From contig MU859355.1 in the NCBI GenBank assembly GCA_033297205.1, positions 1 through 28,788 of the forward strand: a stretch of 28,788 bases of DNA, read 5' to 3'. Made by a program: the position numbers and the translations under genes. How positions within the stretch are numbered: the stretch's first letter is position 1; every line of letters starts with the position of its first letter. The DNA is from Pseudoneurospora amorphoporcata. Its lineage: Eukaryota > Ascomycota > Sordariomycetes > Sordariales > Sordariaceae. Below, in pieces: positions 1 through 10,221 of this stretch. The notes below the pieces were generated by a model. That model had not been told where the DNA came from. It searched no databases and was given only the letters and a program-made list of their open reading frames with translations.

Positions 1-94
1 TATATCCAGACCGCACTCCTCCCTCTTCCCTTCCTCTCTCTCCGTACAACTACGTATATCCAACCTACCCCCTACCTCGCCCTGCACCGTGATA
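1..94 (+). mobile_element. 3' part of the 5' LTR of a Ty3/Gypsy chromovirus
   Basis: Bases 1-94 match the last ~96 bases of the LTR at 2382-2626: the same pyrimidine-rich run, the same 'tacaactacgtatat' and the same end 'ccgtgata' (versus 'ccgtaata'). The rest of this LTR lies left of the window. It is followed directly by the tail of the pol RNase H region, so the usual leader, gag, protease and RT are missing. The family end appears to be TGACA, here changed to TGATA. Confidence 0.75.
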
Positions 95-2304
95 ATCTTC
101 GTCCAGACGCGTTGAGTAGGAAACTAAAGGACGTGCCGCTAAATATAGATAATTACTATTTGAAGGCTAGGAATCGTAAACTCATTAACCCAGCCCGCTT
201 TAAGGATAGGTACCTCTCCCTATCGGCCATAGCTACTAACGTCCTCGACTTCGACGAGGAGGTCTTCCTACTATCCTTAGATACTTTGGAGGAGCCGGAC
301 AAGTCAACCGACGACATTATTAACGAGAGTTACGATTAGTCAACCCTAATGTAGGAGGCCGTCAGCTGCCTAAGAGATCCAGGCCGCACTAAATAGCGCC
401 CCCATATTAGAAAGAAGCTAAAGGTCGCTTTCGCTAAATGCTCTACGGCGGGAGGCAAGGCGTACTATAGAGGGAAAGTACTTATCGATCCCGATAATAC
501 TGCTACCTACCTATTACTTATCTACCGCGCTTACTCGTTACCAACGGCGGGTCACCTAGGTAGAGACAAGATATAGGCATGGATAAACGAGTATTGGTAC
601 TGGCCAGGTATGGTAGAAGCCGTTCGGGCTTACTGTAAAGGTTGCCTGGTGTGTTCAAAAATGAAGGTATCGCGGCGTGCTAAAGTAAGTTATCTCAAGT
701 CTATACCCGCGGCCTACGTGCTATAGACGGACATCTCAATTGATTACGTCTCTCCGTTGCCAGAAAATTTACATCTAGGTCAGAAGTTCAAGCACATCGC
801 CGTCGTAGTAGACCGCCTGACGAAGATGCGCCACTATATCCCTACTGTCACTATAGAAGCGGAAGAACTGGCGGACCGCTTCATTAACCGCATTTACATC
901 CTTCACGGCCTACCAGATACCGTTATTTCCGACCGCGGCTCCCAATTCGTTTCTCTATTCTAATCTACGATCTACAGACGCCTAACCATTAAGAAGCTAT
1001 TAAGCTCCGCTTTCTACCTACAAACCAATGCCCAGACGGAGCGCATCAACGCAGAGATGGAGCAATATCTACGTATCTTCGTCAACTGGGCACAGACAGA
1101 CTGGGCACGATAGCTCCTACTAGTAGAGTTCGTAGGTAATAACATGGTTTCTGAGACTACGGGCGTAACTCCCTTCTTTACCAACTATAGCTTTCACCCC
1201 CGCATGGGCGTTGAGCCCGCAGCGGTTGTACCATCAGAAGGCTTCTCACCGGCACAACAGAAAGAATACTTGAAGGCTAACGAGCTGCTCGCTCGTTTCG
1301 AAACTATTTAGGATTATGTACGTACCTCTATAAAGAAGGTGTAAAATAAATACGAGGCCAACGCTAACGAGAATCGGTCGGACGCACCAAAATACCGCTC
1401 TAGTAATTTCGTCATGCTGAATACAACCAATCTCAACGACGGCAGGCCACACGACAAGCTTTACCCCCGATAGGAGGGCCCTTTTAAGGTGGATTAGGCA
1501 CGTTCCTATAACGTCAAGCTAATCTTACTTACCAATATAAAGTGCTCGCCAGTTTTCTATATCTCTATAGACAAACCTCACCACGCGGGCCTTCCTAACT
1601 AAGCCAATTTGCAGGGCAACGTGCGAGCTAACGAAGGCAAGATAATAATTAAAACTAATGATCACGAAGAAGTAGCAGAGTAGGAACTCGACAGGCTGTT
1701 AAATTACTTCCAACGAGGAGGCAACCGTCACTGGTTCTACACCGTGAAGTGGAAGCATTACAACCCCACCGACGAGCCCCTTGACAACGTTAAGGGAGCA
1801 AGAGAAGCCGTCACCACCTTCCATCGCGATTACCCAAATGCGCCCATCCCGCCAGCGGTTCGAAACTAGCCAGAAATCAAGGCCATACTTCAAGAATAGG
1901 CCCCAACCCCGAAGCGGAAAGCCTAGGCGCCCCAAACACGCTATACGACGCCTCTAACCCCGCCCCCGAAACGTTCTAGACGTATTGCCGACCTGAAAGA
2001 GTAGATTAATGCTGCCGTCGCGGACATCGCGGTTGACTATGAAATACGAGGGTCCGCGATCGAGGTCGTAAGCCGGGAGCTCGAACCTTTAATCGAGGAG
2101 GATTCAAGGAAGATGGACCAGTTCCTCAGTAGAGTATTTGGGAGGCTGGCGGAGGTCTGGCAGGGTATGCGGCCTCTAATAAGGAATGTGTAGGCATAGT
2201 TAGAGGATGGGACCTACCAATAGGATGATGACGACAGCGCGGCCGTTTAATCGCGGATCACGAGCGCTCAGTCACGGATCGAGGAGTTAGAAGACGGGGA
2301 TTGA
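95..2304 (+). pseudogene. Ty3/Gypsy chromovirus pol remnant: integrase and chromodomain, RIP-damaged
   Basis: One plus-strand frame runs to a TGA at 2302-2304, broken by TAG/TAA stops that fit CAG, CAA or TGG mutated by RIP. It starts in an RPDALSR motif, typical of the end of Gypsy RNase H. An HHCC zinc-binding region follows (AGHLGRDK near 550, CKGCLVC near 640); the first His appears as Tyr. The integrase core has Asp near 742, Asp at 931-933 (ISDRGSQF) and Glu at 1039-1041 (QTERIN), so the DDE triad can be read. A chromodomain lies at about 1684-1860 (FYTVKWKHYNP, FHRDYP); in chromoviruses it directs insertion to heterochromatin. An acidic tail follows. Gag, protease and RT are absent. 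The element cannot be active. Confidence 0.9.
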
Positions 2305-2370
2305 GGGATAATCTATCATTTCATATATATATACTAGATAGAGGGTTTGAAGCTCTGTGAGCTTCTTTTG

Positions 2371-2381
2371 TAGGGAGGTAG
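2371..2381 (+). other. Probable polypurine tract of the chromovirus
   Basis: The purine-rich string 'tagggaggtag' lies directly against the first base of the 3' LTR at 2382. This is where a retrotransposon has its plus-strand priming site. The call rests on position and composition only. Confidence 0.5.
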
Positions 2382-2626
2382 TATTATAGGATTACCTGTG
2401 ATAGCACTAGTAATACGCTATACGATTGGTATAGCCATCGAGTCTCTATTGGCTATTGGCTAATAGGATCGCACGTATGTAGGCACTAGTGGGCCTTAGT
2501 TTGGATCTAAGGTATAGCTCAGCCCTACCCTATATCCAAACCGTACACCTCCCTCTCTTCCCTTCCTCTCTCCTCGTACAACTACGTATATCACATCTAC
2601 CCTCTACCTCGCCTTGCACCGTAATA
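2382..2626 (+). mobile_element. 3' LTR of the chromovirus (LTR family 1)
   Basis: A 245-bp LTR starting 'tattataggattacc' and ending 'caccgtaata'. The same sequence recurs as a solo LTR at 27264-27504, and its tail at 1-94. Less damaged relatives at 6056-6290 and 21154-21325 suggest the original ends were TGTCA...TGACA. Here TG has become TA and CA has become TA at the termini, as RIP would do. From 2627 the neighbouring minus-strand element begins abruptly inside coding sequence. Confidence 0.85.
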
Positions 2627-4150
2627 ACCTCCTCCGCTAGTGCGGGTAAGAAAGCGGCGACCTCGCTAATGTACTTCCTTCCTTCGGTTCGTTTTAAGAT
2701 TTCGATAATCTCTTCCTTAATCTTCAACGGCCGGTCCGCTTTGTCGAAAAACTTCTTTATATCTTCCTCGTCAACCTTGGCTAGATATATCTGTCGAAGG
2801 ATCTCCTCACACACGGGCGCGTCGGTCTCGAGATTTCTAATAAGGTTAACTACTTTAGCAAGGATCGCGGCTTCTCGGGTATCTTCTAAAGCATAAATAC
2901 TAGCCATTTCGTCAATAAAGTTATAAAGTACAGGGGGTAGACTTTCTTTATATTTCCTTCCGTCGCTTTCCATAATACTATTAACTATTTCTTCGGTCAA
3001 ATCCAAATCCTAGAGATCCGCTATAGCTACTAACTTCTCGATTTCAGCGTAGTTCGTAACGTACGGCTACAATTGCTACTTCTCGTAGATAAAATTGAAC
3101 GCGGCCGCATTAAGCGCCCTAATGTCGCTAGGGTTGAGCTTGTAGTTGGATTCGCGGTAACGGCGATACTAGGGACGATACGTGCCAATGGAGACGCGGC
3201 GGCCGGCTACGCGGACGTAAGGCTCGTAGAGCGCGGGGCTCTTGGTCTTAATGAGGAGAGCGGCGGTGCCTGTAACGGCGATCTTAAACTCAGCCCTCTG
3301 GGCTACCAACGCTTTAACAGGCGCGGGGACCGTACGATAGCCGGTCTTAGGGTCGATCTTTGGGGTGAGTTTAGTAACGGTAGGTAGGAGTTCAGGAGCG
3401 GGCGAGGGCTCTGGAGCCGTCTGAATCTTCTCTTTCTTGATGGCCGGGAGAGAGAAAGGTTTGATCTTCTCTTTCTTGATGGCCGGGAGAGAGGAAGGCT
3501 CAACCTCCTCCTTCTCGATGGCTGGAGAGGTAGGTTCAGTCTCCTCCTTCTTGGGCGGCGGAATAGTGGTTTGACGGACAGCGGCTACTGAGACCCGGCT
3601 GATGAGGGCTCTGGGTGCCGCCGTTTGGTGTTTGGAGAGATCCGCTGGCAAACAGCGGCCTCGGCAGGCGGCGTAGCTAAAGTGCACACCACACTACTCG
3701 TAGTCGATTTCTAGCTGATAGTACTGCATCTATGGAAAGCCTAAGATGATTGGGTATTTCCTAGAGATATCGTGAACTAGGAAGATGATCGTTTCCTCGT
3801 AATAGCCGATATGGAGCTTAGCTATCACCCCTTCAGAGATAATACCTTTGACTACTCCGTTAGCAAGAACGAGCTTCTTTGCTTTCAGCAATCGGAAACG
3901 GGGAAGGTTATATTCAATAACGAAAGAGCGATCAATAAACGCAAAAGCGGAATATCCGCTATCGATAAGGGTAATACAATGGTCTTTGCGCGTACAAGTT
4001 ACAATGTAAGAGGATAAGAGTATTGAATTTAGAGAAGCAAAACTATCTAACGATTAAACCTTAATCTCTTCCAAACCCTCTGATTCCGTAGAGTTTGAAA
4101 TTCGTCTTTTAGTTGTAACCCGGCAAGGCCTCTACACGCGATTGGGCGCA
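2627..4150 (-). pseudogene. Ty3/Gypsy pol fragment: retropepsin-like protease and linker, truncated before RT
   Basis: Read on the minus strand. A protease domain lies at about 3990-3700 with the motif LIDSGYSAFAFIDRSF; the catalytic DSG is at 3955-3963, and the Tyr may replace a usual Cys. Downstream PIILGFP, a TAG where Trp is usual, then MQYYQLEIDYE match the end of Gypsy proteases. A Lys/Glu/Pro-rich linker follows at about 3560-3400, with a ~15-residue repeat (LPAIKKEKI seen twice), then an acidic helical region up to 2627. The RT that should follow is missing, because the plus-strand LTR starts there. Pol lies in the -1 frame relative to gag, as is common in Gypsy elements. Confidence 0.8.
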
Positions 4151-5775
4151 GAGGCTAGGCGTTTTCTTGGTCGACGTTATTGTGATACTCTCCTCCGGCG
4201 GCGGGCTCAGTAGGGGGTGCGGCCGGGGCGGCTGGAGCGGCGTCGGCGGCGCGGACCTACTCCTAGTCACGGCCTTTACCGCGGTTCTTCTTCTTCGATT
4301 TCTTACCAGCGGGGTACTAAGGGCCCTTCGAACTGTAATTAACTAACGAGGTGCAGTCGCGGGCGATGTAACCGGGCTTGCCGTAACGGCGGCAGAGGCT
4401 ATTACAAGAGCGTTAGTCGAGAACGTCCTTATAGATAAAGACAGCGAGATCAACGGCATTAAGGTCCATCTTATTGCCACCCTAACTAACGGGGACGTCG
4501 TTAGCAGCGAGTTTGGTACTAGAGCGGCCACTGTTACCGTTACTGTTACCGTTGTCACTACCGGGGTTGAAGAAGTGGTTGGCCATCTTCTGACGATGGT
4601 CCGCGTCTTCCAGGTTTCCGGCGACGGTGCGGCAGATCTCTAACCAACGCTTGAAGTCGTTTTTAGGAGGGAGGTCGCGATAGGCGAAGGCGTTACGAAG
4701 ACGTTTGTTGATCTTATTTCTAAGATGATGGACCTTCATTGAGTCGTTGAGACCGCAAAGGTTCATTAAGTTAGTCAACTCAAGCTCGAAATCCGCGAAG
4801 GATATATTCTTTATGTACAGCTCCTGTAAGCGGCGGCCGGCGTCTATCTTGAGATTTACGTTCTAAAAACGAAAGATTAGGTACTCTATAAACTCGACAC
4901 CGGTCTTCCAATGCCAGATCGTGCTGTCGGGGTCGGACTGGATTACATCTAAATCGTCTTAGATACCGGACAGGATCTTAGGGCCTAGTAGCATAGTTGT
5001 GCGGATGATTTTGACGTCCTCCGAGGCGTAAAGAGCGGCGTCGCACTTCTATTGTGATAAAATATAGAAACGCTAGGCTTTGAAGATTTTACACCTGCGA
5101 GCGGGGCTGCTAGCCTCCTTACCAGTGAAGATAGGTGGGTTCTCCACCGTCTGACGAAGAGAGGAAGACATAGCTGCCTTAGTGGTCGTGACTGGGGCTG
5201 CTCCGTTACTGGGTGCCTGTGTCTTGAGAGTATTATACTCCGCGAGCAGAGTGTCATAAGCGGTCTTGAGGTTGACGAAGTCGAGGTTCTTCTGGTCGAA
5301 ATTGGACTGGGCGTCGTTGGCCACCTGGCGGGCAGTCTTGAGCTCCTCCTTAGCGCGTGCGAGGTCGCTAACAACGTCGTCGTAAAACTCGAAGTTACTA
5401 CGGTAGAGGCGACTGAGGGGCGCGATAATAGACTGGAAGGCAAGGTAGTTGGCGATAATAGCCGCGGTTTCGAAGTGTTTACGGGGAATAGGCAGGCCGT
5501 CCTCCTGATCGAGGCCTTCAAGAAGGTTAGTGAGAGCTGCGTCCTTAGGAATCTCGGAGAGCGCGGTACGGCAAATTGTAGTATCGAGCTTAACTTCGAG
5601 GGTTTTGTCAATAGCGGAGCGCAGCGAATTTAAATCGAAAGCGCTAGGGGCTCTAGGAACTATAAGATTAGGAAGATCACCGCCACTAGTACTGCTGTCA
5701 GGGGAGAAAAGGGCGGGATCGCTATCGTCGCGAGATATGAGACAAAAGAGAGAGTCCGTTACCGGGACCGTTTAA
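4150..5775 (-). pseudogene. Ty3/Gypsy gag, RIP-damaged, with a mutated zinc knuckle
   Basis: A minus-strand frame runs from about 5775 down to about 4150. It has an N-terminal region (SRDDSDPALFSPDSSTSGG), a helical middle (about 5324-5200), a conserved gag core at about 4778-4580 (LCGLNDSMKVHHLRNKI, FKRWLEICRTVAGNLED), an Asn/Gly/Ser stretch and a zinc knuckle at 4353-4394. The knuckle reads LCRRYGKPGYIARDC. The expected pattern C-x2-C-x4-H-x4-C has Tyr at the second Cys (TGC to TAC) and Tyr at the His (CAC to TAC), both typical RIP changes. Several TAG/TAA stops interrupt the frame. No certain start codon is visible; an ATA near 5736 may have been ATG. Confidence 0.8.
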
Positions 5776-6055
5776 CAAAAGAGAAGGTCCGCTACTAGGA
5801 CCGTTTGAAGCAGTCGAGACAAGGCGAGCTCTTATTTACTAGATGAAGAGTGCCTACCCTTACTCACTAGTGAAGGGCGGTATTGAGTCTAGACTAAACG
5901 ACGGTCGCGACTATGACTGTCGATGCTTGGGAGTGCTGGGTTTAGCGACTCGTAACGAGGCGATCCCTGCACGCGCGCGCGCGATTGAAGAAATTAATCG
6001 CACGATGAAAGATGGGTTTGCGCTGTGAACGCAATAGTTAAAAGGTGCAATTAAC
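5776..6055 (-). other. 5' leader between LTR and gag of the minus-strand Gypsy element
   Basis: About 280 bases between the LTR end at 6056 and the gag frame. It holds a short direct repeat ('tccgttaccgggaccgttt' near 5755 and 'tccgctactaggaccgttt' near 5789) and a CG-alternating run near 5970-5982. I see no convincing primer-binding site starting with TGG next to the LTR, and no gene. Confidence 0.5.
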
Positions 6056-6290
6056 TATCACGGGCAAAGGGGAGGAAGGTTAGGTATAAATATTAGATAT
6101 GCGTAATTATACGAAGAGAGGAAAGGAGAGAAGTGCAGATGTGCGCTCGGGAGATTGGCCTTTATGGGACTCGAGCCGTGAACCTTAGTGGGTCTACGGC
6201 GGGAGGCTATTGGCTAATTAGAGTAGATAGTAATAGTTATCTTAGAAGCAACCAACACTGGCACATACGACACAGGCTAACCCTGTGACA
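6056..6290 (-). mobile_element. 5' LTR of the minus-strand Gypsy element (LTR family 1 relative)
   Basis: On the minus strand it starts 'tgtcacagggttagcctgtg' at 6290 and ends 'gcccgtgata' at 6056 (235 bp). These ends match the solo LTR at 21154 and, less closely, those at 2382 and 27264. It lies at the correct side and distance for the gag at 5775-4150. The pyrimidine-rich run before the end and the 'tacgcatatct' segment correspond to the same parts of the other LTRs. Confidence 0.75.
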
Positions 6291-6291
6291 T

Positions 6292-6500
6292 TTTTTGCGT
6301 TCCTTAGGAGAAGTTCCTTCTCCCGCCTTCGCTTCGGAGCGTCCGGACTCGGCCTGGAGCTGTGCTTCCAGCTAGTTAATGCGGTCCTACATAGCCTTGA
6401 ATTATTAATGTACGGCGGTGACGTTCAGGGGTTCGCCCTGAGTGGTGGGTCCGGCGGAGGAAGATATGGTGAAGCGAAGATACCTTCAGTACTATCCGAA
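6292..6500 (-). pseudogene. Fragment resembling a retrotransposon gag N-terminus
   Basis: Minus-strand reading gives AGPTTQGEPLNVTAVH, two stops, FKAM, a stop, DRIN, a stop, then LEAQLQAESGRSEAK and a basic end, running into the LTR at 6290. The likely original is an M-Q-D-R-I-N-Q-L-E-A-Q-L-Q coiled-coil start with Gln codons turned to stops. Such N-termini are common in fungal Gypsy gags, but the piece is short and I see no further domain. It may be the target into which the element at 2627-6290 inserted. Confidence 0.4.
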
Positions 6501-6524
6501 ATAGGCCAAAGGGAGTAGTCAACG

Positions 6525-7006
6525 TGTAACGAACGGCAGTCTGATCTACCTAAGTGGGATAGCTGAAGGTAAAGACTATTAGTGCTGTTCGGTAAAGCCA
6601 AAAGGTTCACAACAAGTATAGTAGCGTTATACGTATCTCAGTAATAAAGATTAATTGACTACTATCGAACTATCTAACAATCTAAGTTCTCCAATCGCCC
6701 CTTTATACTATATGCTCTGGATGCTTCTTCGTAACGTGGTGAGCCCAGCTCACCACTATAGCCATAGCTTGCTCCTATTGTCGTAAGCTTAGCTTGACTA
6801 GTGAACTTAGCTCGATTGGTGAGCCCGGCTCGACTGGTGAGCCCGGCTCGACTAGTAAGCCTGGCTCGACTAGTAAGCCTAGCTCGACTAGTAAGCCTAG
6901 GCCTACCCCGAGCTTCCCCTACTATAGTTACATTGCCTAACCTTCGCGTAGCTATTGTGTACCAGTAGCTTGGTTGACCCGTGTCCTTGATTATTAGTTC
7001 GTAATA
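6525..7006 (+). mobile_element. LTR-like insertion, family 2, copy 1 (482 bp)
   Basis: Starts 'tgtaacgaacggcagtctga' and ends 'gttcgtaata', a RIP-altered form of GTTCGTNACA, the inverted repeat of the start. It shares its first ~170 bases with copies at 7081, 8587 and 9776. Unlike those it has no matching 5-bp duplication (left flank caacg, right flank tataa), so one end may have recombined or been deleted. Inside are six 18-bp units (6785-6892) of the form gagcccggctcgactggt. TG...CA ends and size fit a solo LTR. Strand is arbitrary. Confidence 0.7.
6785..6892 (+). repeat. 18-bp tandem repeat, 6 units, inside family-2 copy 1
   Basis: Six head-to-tail 18-bp units based on gagcccggctcgactggt, varying at a few positions mostly by C/T or G/A. 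Copy 4 has four units of the same repeat (10036-10107), so the number varies between insertions. Confidence 0.9.
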
Positions 7007-7080
7007 TATAAGCTTTTGTTGCATTCTATAATAACAAATTAATTTAGGCAGAATGCTGAATAGGTTCGAGAATCTAGAAT

Positions 7081-7619
7081 TGTAACGAACGGCAGTCTGA
7101 TCTGCCTAAGTGGGATAGCTAAAGGTAAAGACTATCAGTGCTATTCGGTGAAGCCAAAAGGTTCACAACAAGTATGGTAGCGTTATACGTGTCTCGGTAA
7201 TAAAGATCAATTAACTACTATCGAACTATCTTGCTAGCTGGTTCCCTAGGTGCCTTCTTATATCTCTGCTATTGATTGGGACCCGAGTGTCCTCAGACTC
7301 TTGATATTGTCCTGGCTCACTTAGAGAGTCTGGCTCACTTTGTGAGCTGGCTCACCGTGTGGCCCTGGCTCACGCGTGAGCCTGGCTCACGACGTGAGCC
7401 CTCTTAGCTTGTGAGCCCTCTTAGCTTGTGAGCCCTCTTAGCTTGTGAGCCCTCTTAGCTTGTGAGCCCTCTTAGCTTGTGAGCCCTCTTAGCTTGTGAG
7501 CCCTCTTAGCTTGTGAGCCTTCTAGTCTTCTATCTTACTGGCCTCTATGGTTATATGGCCCCGCCTTTGTGTGTCTTGGTAACTTGGTTGGCCCGTACCA
7601 CTCGCTCAAGTCCGTAACA
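7081..7619 (+). mobile_element. LTR-like insertion, family 2, copy 2 (539 bp)
   Basis: Starts 'tgtaacgaacggcagtctga' and ends 'agtccgtaaca'. It is flanked by a perfect 5-bp target duplication agaat (7076-7080 and 7620-7624). The first ~150 bases match the other family-2 copies; the interior differs and contains the 17-bp tandem array at 7394-7512 and inverted ggctcac/gtgagcc motifs (7366-7403). There is no coding capacity. It is probably a solo LTR of an LTR retrotransposon. Confidence 0.8.
7394..7512 (+). repeat. 17-bp tandem repeat, 7 identical units
   Basis: Seven identical copies of gtgagccctcttagctt, followed by a partial eighth (gtgagcct). The identity between units points to recent expansion by slippage or unequal exchange. 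Confidence 0.95.
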
Positions 7620-7624
7620 AGAAT

Positions 7625-7785
7625 GCAGTAGTAAAACCTCTATGTTCTAATAGATTCTATAGAGGCTAAGTTGACTGATTCTATAACGTAGAAGGAATAG
7701 TATCCTCAGCAATCAACCTTCTATACTACAAGGTAGTACAAGGCAGTTACAAAGTATAGTACTAGCCACACGTTAATAACAAGCT
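7625..7785. other. Short region without recognised feature, left of ANK copy A
   Basis: About 160 bases between the family-2 insertion and the first bases alignable to HET-ANK copy B. The HET half of copy A should lie here but is not recognisable. Small inverted motifs occur (cctctat/atagagg near 7636-7665). Confidence 0.4.
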
Positions 7786-8586
7786 ACGACCGGAGATATC
7801 AAGTGGCTAGAACTTTTACAATCGATAACCGTCTTTCTATACAATTTTCTACTTATCTACGATTGGGATATAGACCTAAACAAATAGCAAGATAAAAACA
7901 ACCATAATTACTTTGCAAGCATTTTAGAGTATTCAAAGATAGGGTTGGAAGGTTGTTAAAATGCGGCGATTAGGATACGGAATGTCGTATTATAAGAGGT
8001 GAAATAGTATAGAGTTGTAGTAAAGAATCTTCACGAAGAAACGGCGGTTCTTGAGAGGGTATTAAGGAGTATGAGCAACCTAAAAAAGACTTACCTAGTT
8101 ACCAAAGATTCAAAAAAGGAAGATGTAAAAGAAACAATCGTAAATCAACTTATTAAGGACAAGGGCCAATGGACGCTTCTATGCTTGGCGGCAGGAAACG
8201 GGCATAAGACGGTCGTAAAATTGCTTCTCGACACCGGCAAGGTCAACTTAAATAGGGAGGAGCTACGGACGACGCCGTAGCTTGCGGAGCAAAGAGGCTA
8301 TAAAGCGATAGTTAAAGTGCTTTTCGATACTAGCAAGGTTGACGCAGGTACTAAGGATGAGAATAGACAGACAGCGCTGCATCAAGCGGCGATAATTGGG
8401 TATAAGGTAGTCGTTCAGCTACTTCTCGATACTAACAAGGTTAATGCAAGTACTAAGGATGAAAATAGACAGACAGCGCTACATCGAGCGGCAGAAAATA
8501 GGCATAAGGCGGTTATTAAACTGCTTCTCGATATTGGCAAGGTTGACGTAGATATGAAGGACGGGGATAGACGGACAGCGCTATAT

Positions 8587-9026
8587 TGTGACGAACGGCA
8601 GTCTAATCTGCCTAAGTAGGATAACTAAAGGTAAAGACTATTAGTGCTATTCGGTGAAGCCAAAAGGTTCACAACAAGTATGGTAGCGCTATACGTGTCT
8701 CGGTAATAAAGATCAATTGACTACTGTCGAACTATCTAACAATCTAAGTTCTCCCGTAGTCCCTTTATACTTCCTCGCCCTACTGCGAAATATCTGTCCT
8801 CGGATGTTCACGCGGTTGTGAACCCTTATAGAATATGTAATGGCTCACTCTGGTATTAGCTCACCGTGAGCCCTGCTCACCGTGAGCCTGGCTTACTGTA
8901 AGCCCGTACGTCAGTAAGCCTACATACGCCCTTCTAGCCCGTACTTGACCTCTCGGGTATTACACTAGTTATCACCAGTAAGTAGTTGGGTCTTAGGCGA
9001 CCTTAGTGTCGCTCAAGTTCGTAACA
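8587..9026 (+). mobile_element. LTR-like insertion, family 2, copy 3, inside an ankyrin repeat
   Basis: Starts 'tgtgacgaacggcagtctaa', ends 'caagttcgtaaca', flanked by the 5-bp duplication tatat (8582-8586 and 9027-9031). Removing the insert and one tatat joins gcgctatat to acagcagcaaggaat, which aligns with gcgctgcatacggcggcgcagaat in copy B near 20290. The left ~170 bases match the other copies. The middle carries alternating ctcaccgtgagcc / gcttactgtaagcc palindromes (8861-8905) instead of the 18-bp array. Confidence 0.85.
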
Positions 9027-9622
9027 TATATACAGCAGCAAGGAATAGGCATAAGGCGGTTGTTAAGCTGTTTCTCGATACTGGCAAGGTTGACGCAAAT
9101 GCGAAGGACGGGGCTAGACGAACAGCGCTGCATCTAGCGGCAGAGAATAGGCATGAGGCGGTTATTAAGTGTGACAAGGACTGTAATCAGGGCTTGGAAC
9201 AGTAGTTCAAATTCAGCTAATAAACTACTTTGGTCTCGAAGGCCTTGTTGATCCCTCTCGACATCCATGAGAAGGCCGGGCTTCAAGGCCTTCTTATGCC
9301 AAAAGGAATCAGTACGTACTTGAGGTACGTATCGAGCCTTGTCACCTGAGGCTTCAAGGCATTTGTCTAGCAGTCTATGTACATATAGATCTTTCGGAAT
9401 GCCTTCATCCATTTCCTATCTTCCATCTAGCGCCGTCCTTCATCCGGGCACCCTGCTCCTTGCTTGGTTGGCTATGGTTGTTCCTAGGATGACTAGGATT
9501 GTCTTGTGGTGATCTTTCAGTGTCTTCGGCACTTCCGTGGTTAGCTCTCTAGCCCAATGGTATCGAAGGAAGTTCGGGTAAGTAGTACCGGTGGCCAAGA
9601 GTCCGGCCGAAGTAGGTATTGC

Positions 9623-9662
9623 GGCCGGAGGCCTCCGGACACCTCTAAGGAGGCCTCCGGCC
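9623..9662. repeat. GC-rich hairpin inside the family-3 element
   Basis: ggccggaggcctcc (9623-9636) and ggaggcctccggcc (9649-9662) are perfect inverted repeats with a 12-base loop. Each arm itself contains the palindrome ggaggcctcc. The other family-3 copy carries instead repeated cggccggaccct units (about 15740-15815), so this seems to be a fast-changing part of the element. Confidence 0.85.
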
Positions 9663-9775
9663 ATCTCGAGGCTGATGCCAAGCGTCGAAGGTAAGTATGG
9701 CCTAGTTGCCTGAGGCATCCAGCCGTATAGCAAGGCTTAGGTCCAAGCCGTGCGGCTCCTTAGAAGCCTGGTAAG

Positions 9776-10221
9776 TGTGACGAACGGCAGTCTGATCTGC
9801 CTAAGTGAGATAGCTGAAGGTAAAGACTATCAGTACTATTCGGTAAAGCCAAAAGGTTCACAACAAGTATAGTAGCGTTATACGTGTCTCGGTAATAAAG
9901 ATCAATTAACTACTATCGAACTATCTAACAATCTGAGTTCTCCAGTCGTCCCTTTATACTACATGCTCTGGATGTTTCTTCGTAACGTGGTGAGCCCAGC
10001 TCACCACTATAGCCATGGCTTACTCCTATTGTCGTGAGCCTGGCTCGACTGGTGAGCTCGGCTCGACTGGTGAGCTCGGCTCGACTGGTGAGCCCGGCTC
10101 GACTAGTGAGCCTGTGCCGGCCACGAGCTTCCCCTACCATAGTTACATTGCCCAGCCTTCGCGTGGCTATTGTGTACCGGTGGCTTGGTTGACCCGTGTC
10201 CTTGATTATTAGTTCGTAATA
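9776..10221 (+). mobile_element. LTR-like insertion, family 2, copy 4, nested in the family-3 element
   Basis: Starts 'tgtgacgaacggcagtctga', ends 'gttcgtaata', flanked by gtaag on both sides (9771-9775 and 10222-10226). The interior matches copy 1, including 'gagcccagctcaccactata', and carries four 18-bp units at 10036-10107. Nesting shows that it inserted after the family-3 element. Confidence 0.85.

Noticed and set aside
95..2304. TAG-dominated in-frame stops, suggesting a reassigned TAG codon
   Set aside because: TAA also occurs, and paralogues in the same window show CAG, CAA or TGG at matching sites, so RIP explains the pattern.
4985..5611. 208-codon minus-strand open frame in another frame of gag
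   Set aside because: Ser/Arg/Leu-rich shadow; the real gag frame continues to the conserved core and zinc knuckle.
6150..6200. Minus-strand ggctcgagtccc, resembling a tRNA T-arm
   Set aside because: Lies inside an LTR and no cloverleaf can be formed around it.
7394..7512. Regular short repeats as a possible CRISPR array
   Set aside because: Units are contiguous with no spacers, in a eukaryotic retroelement.
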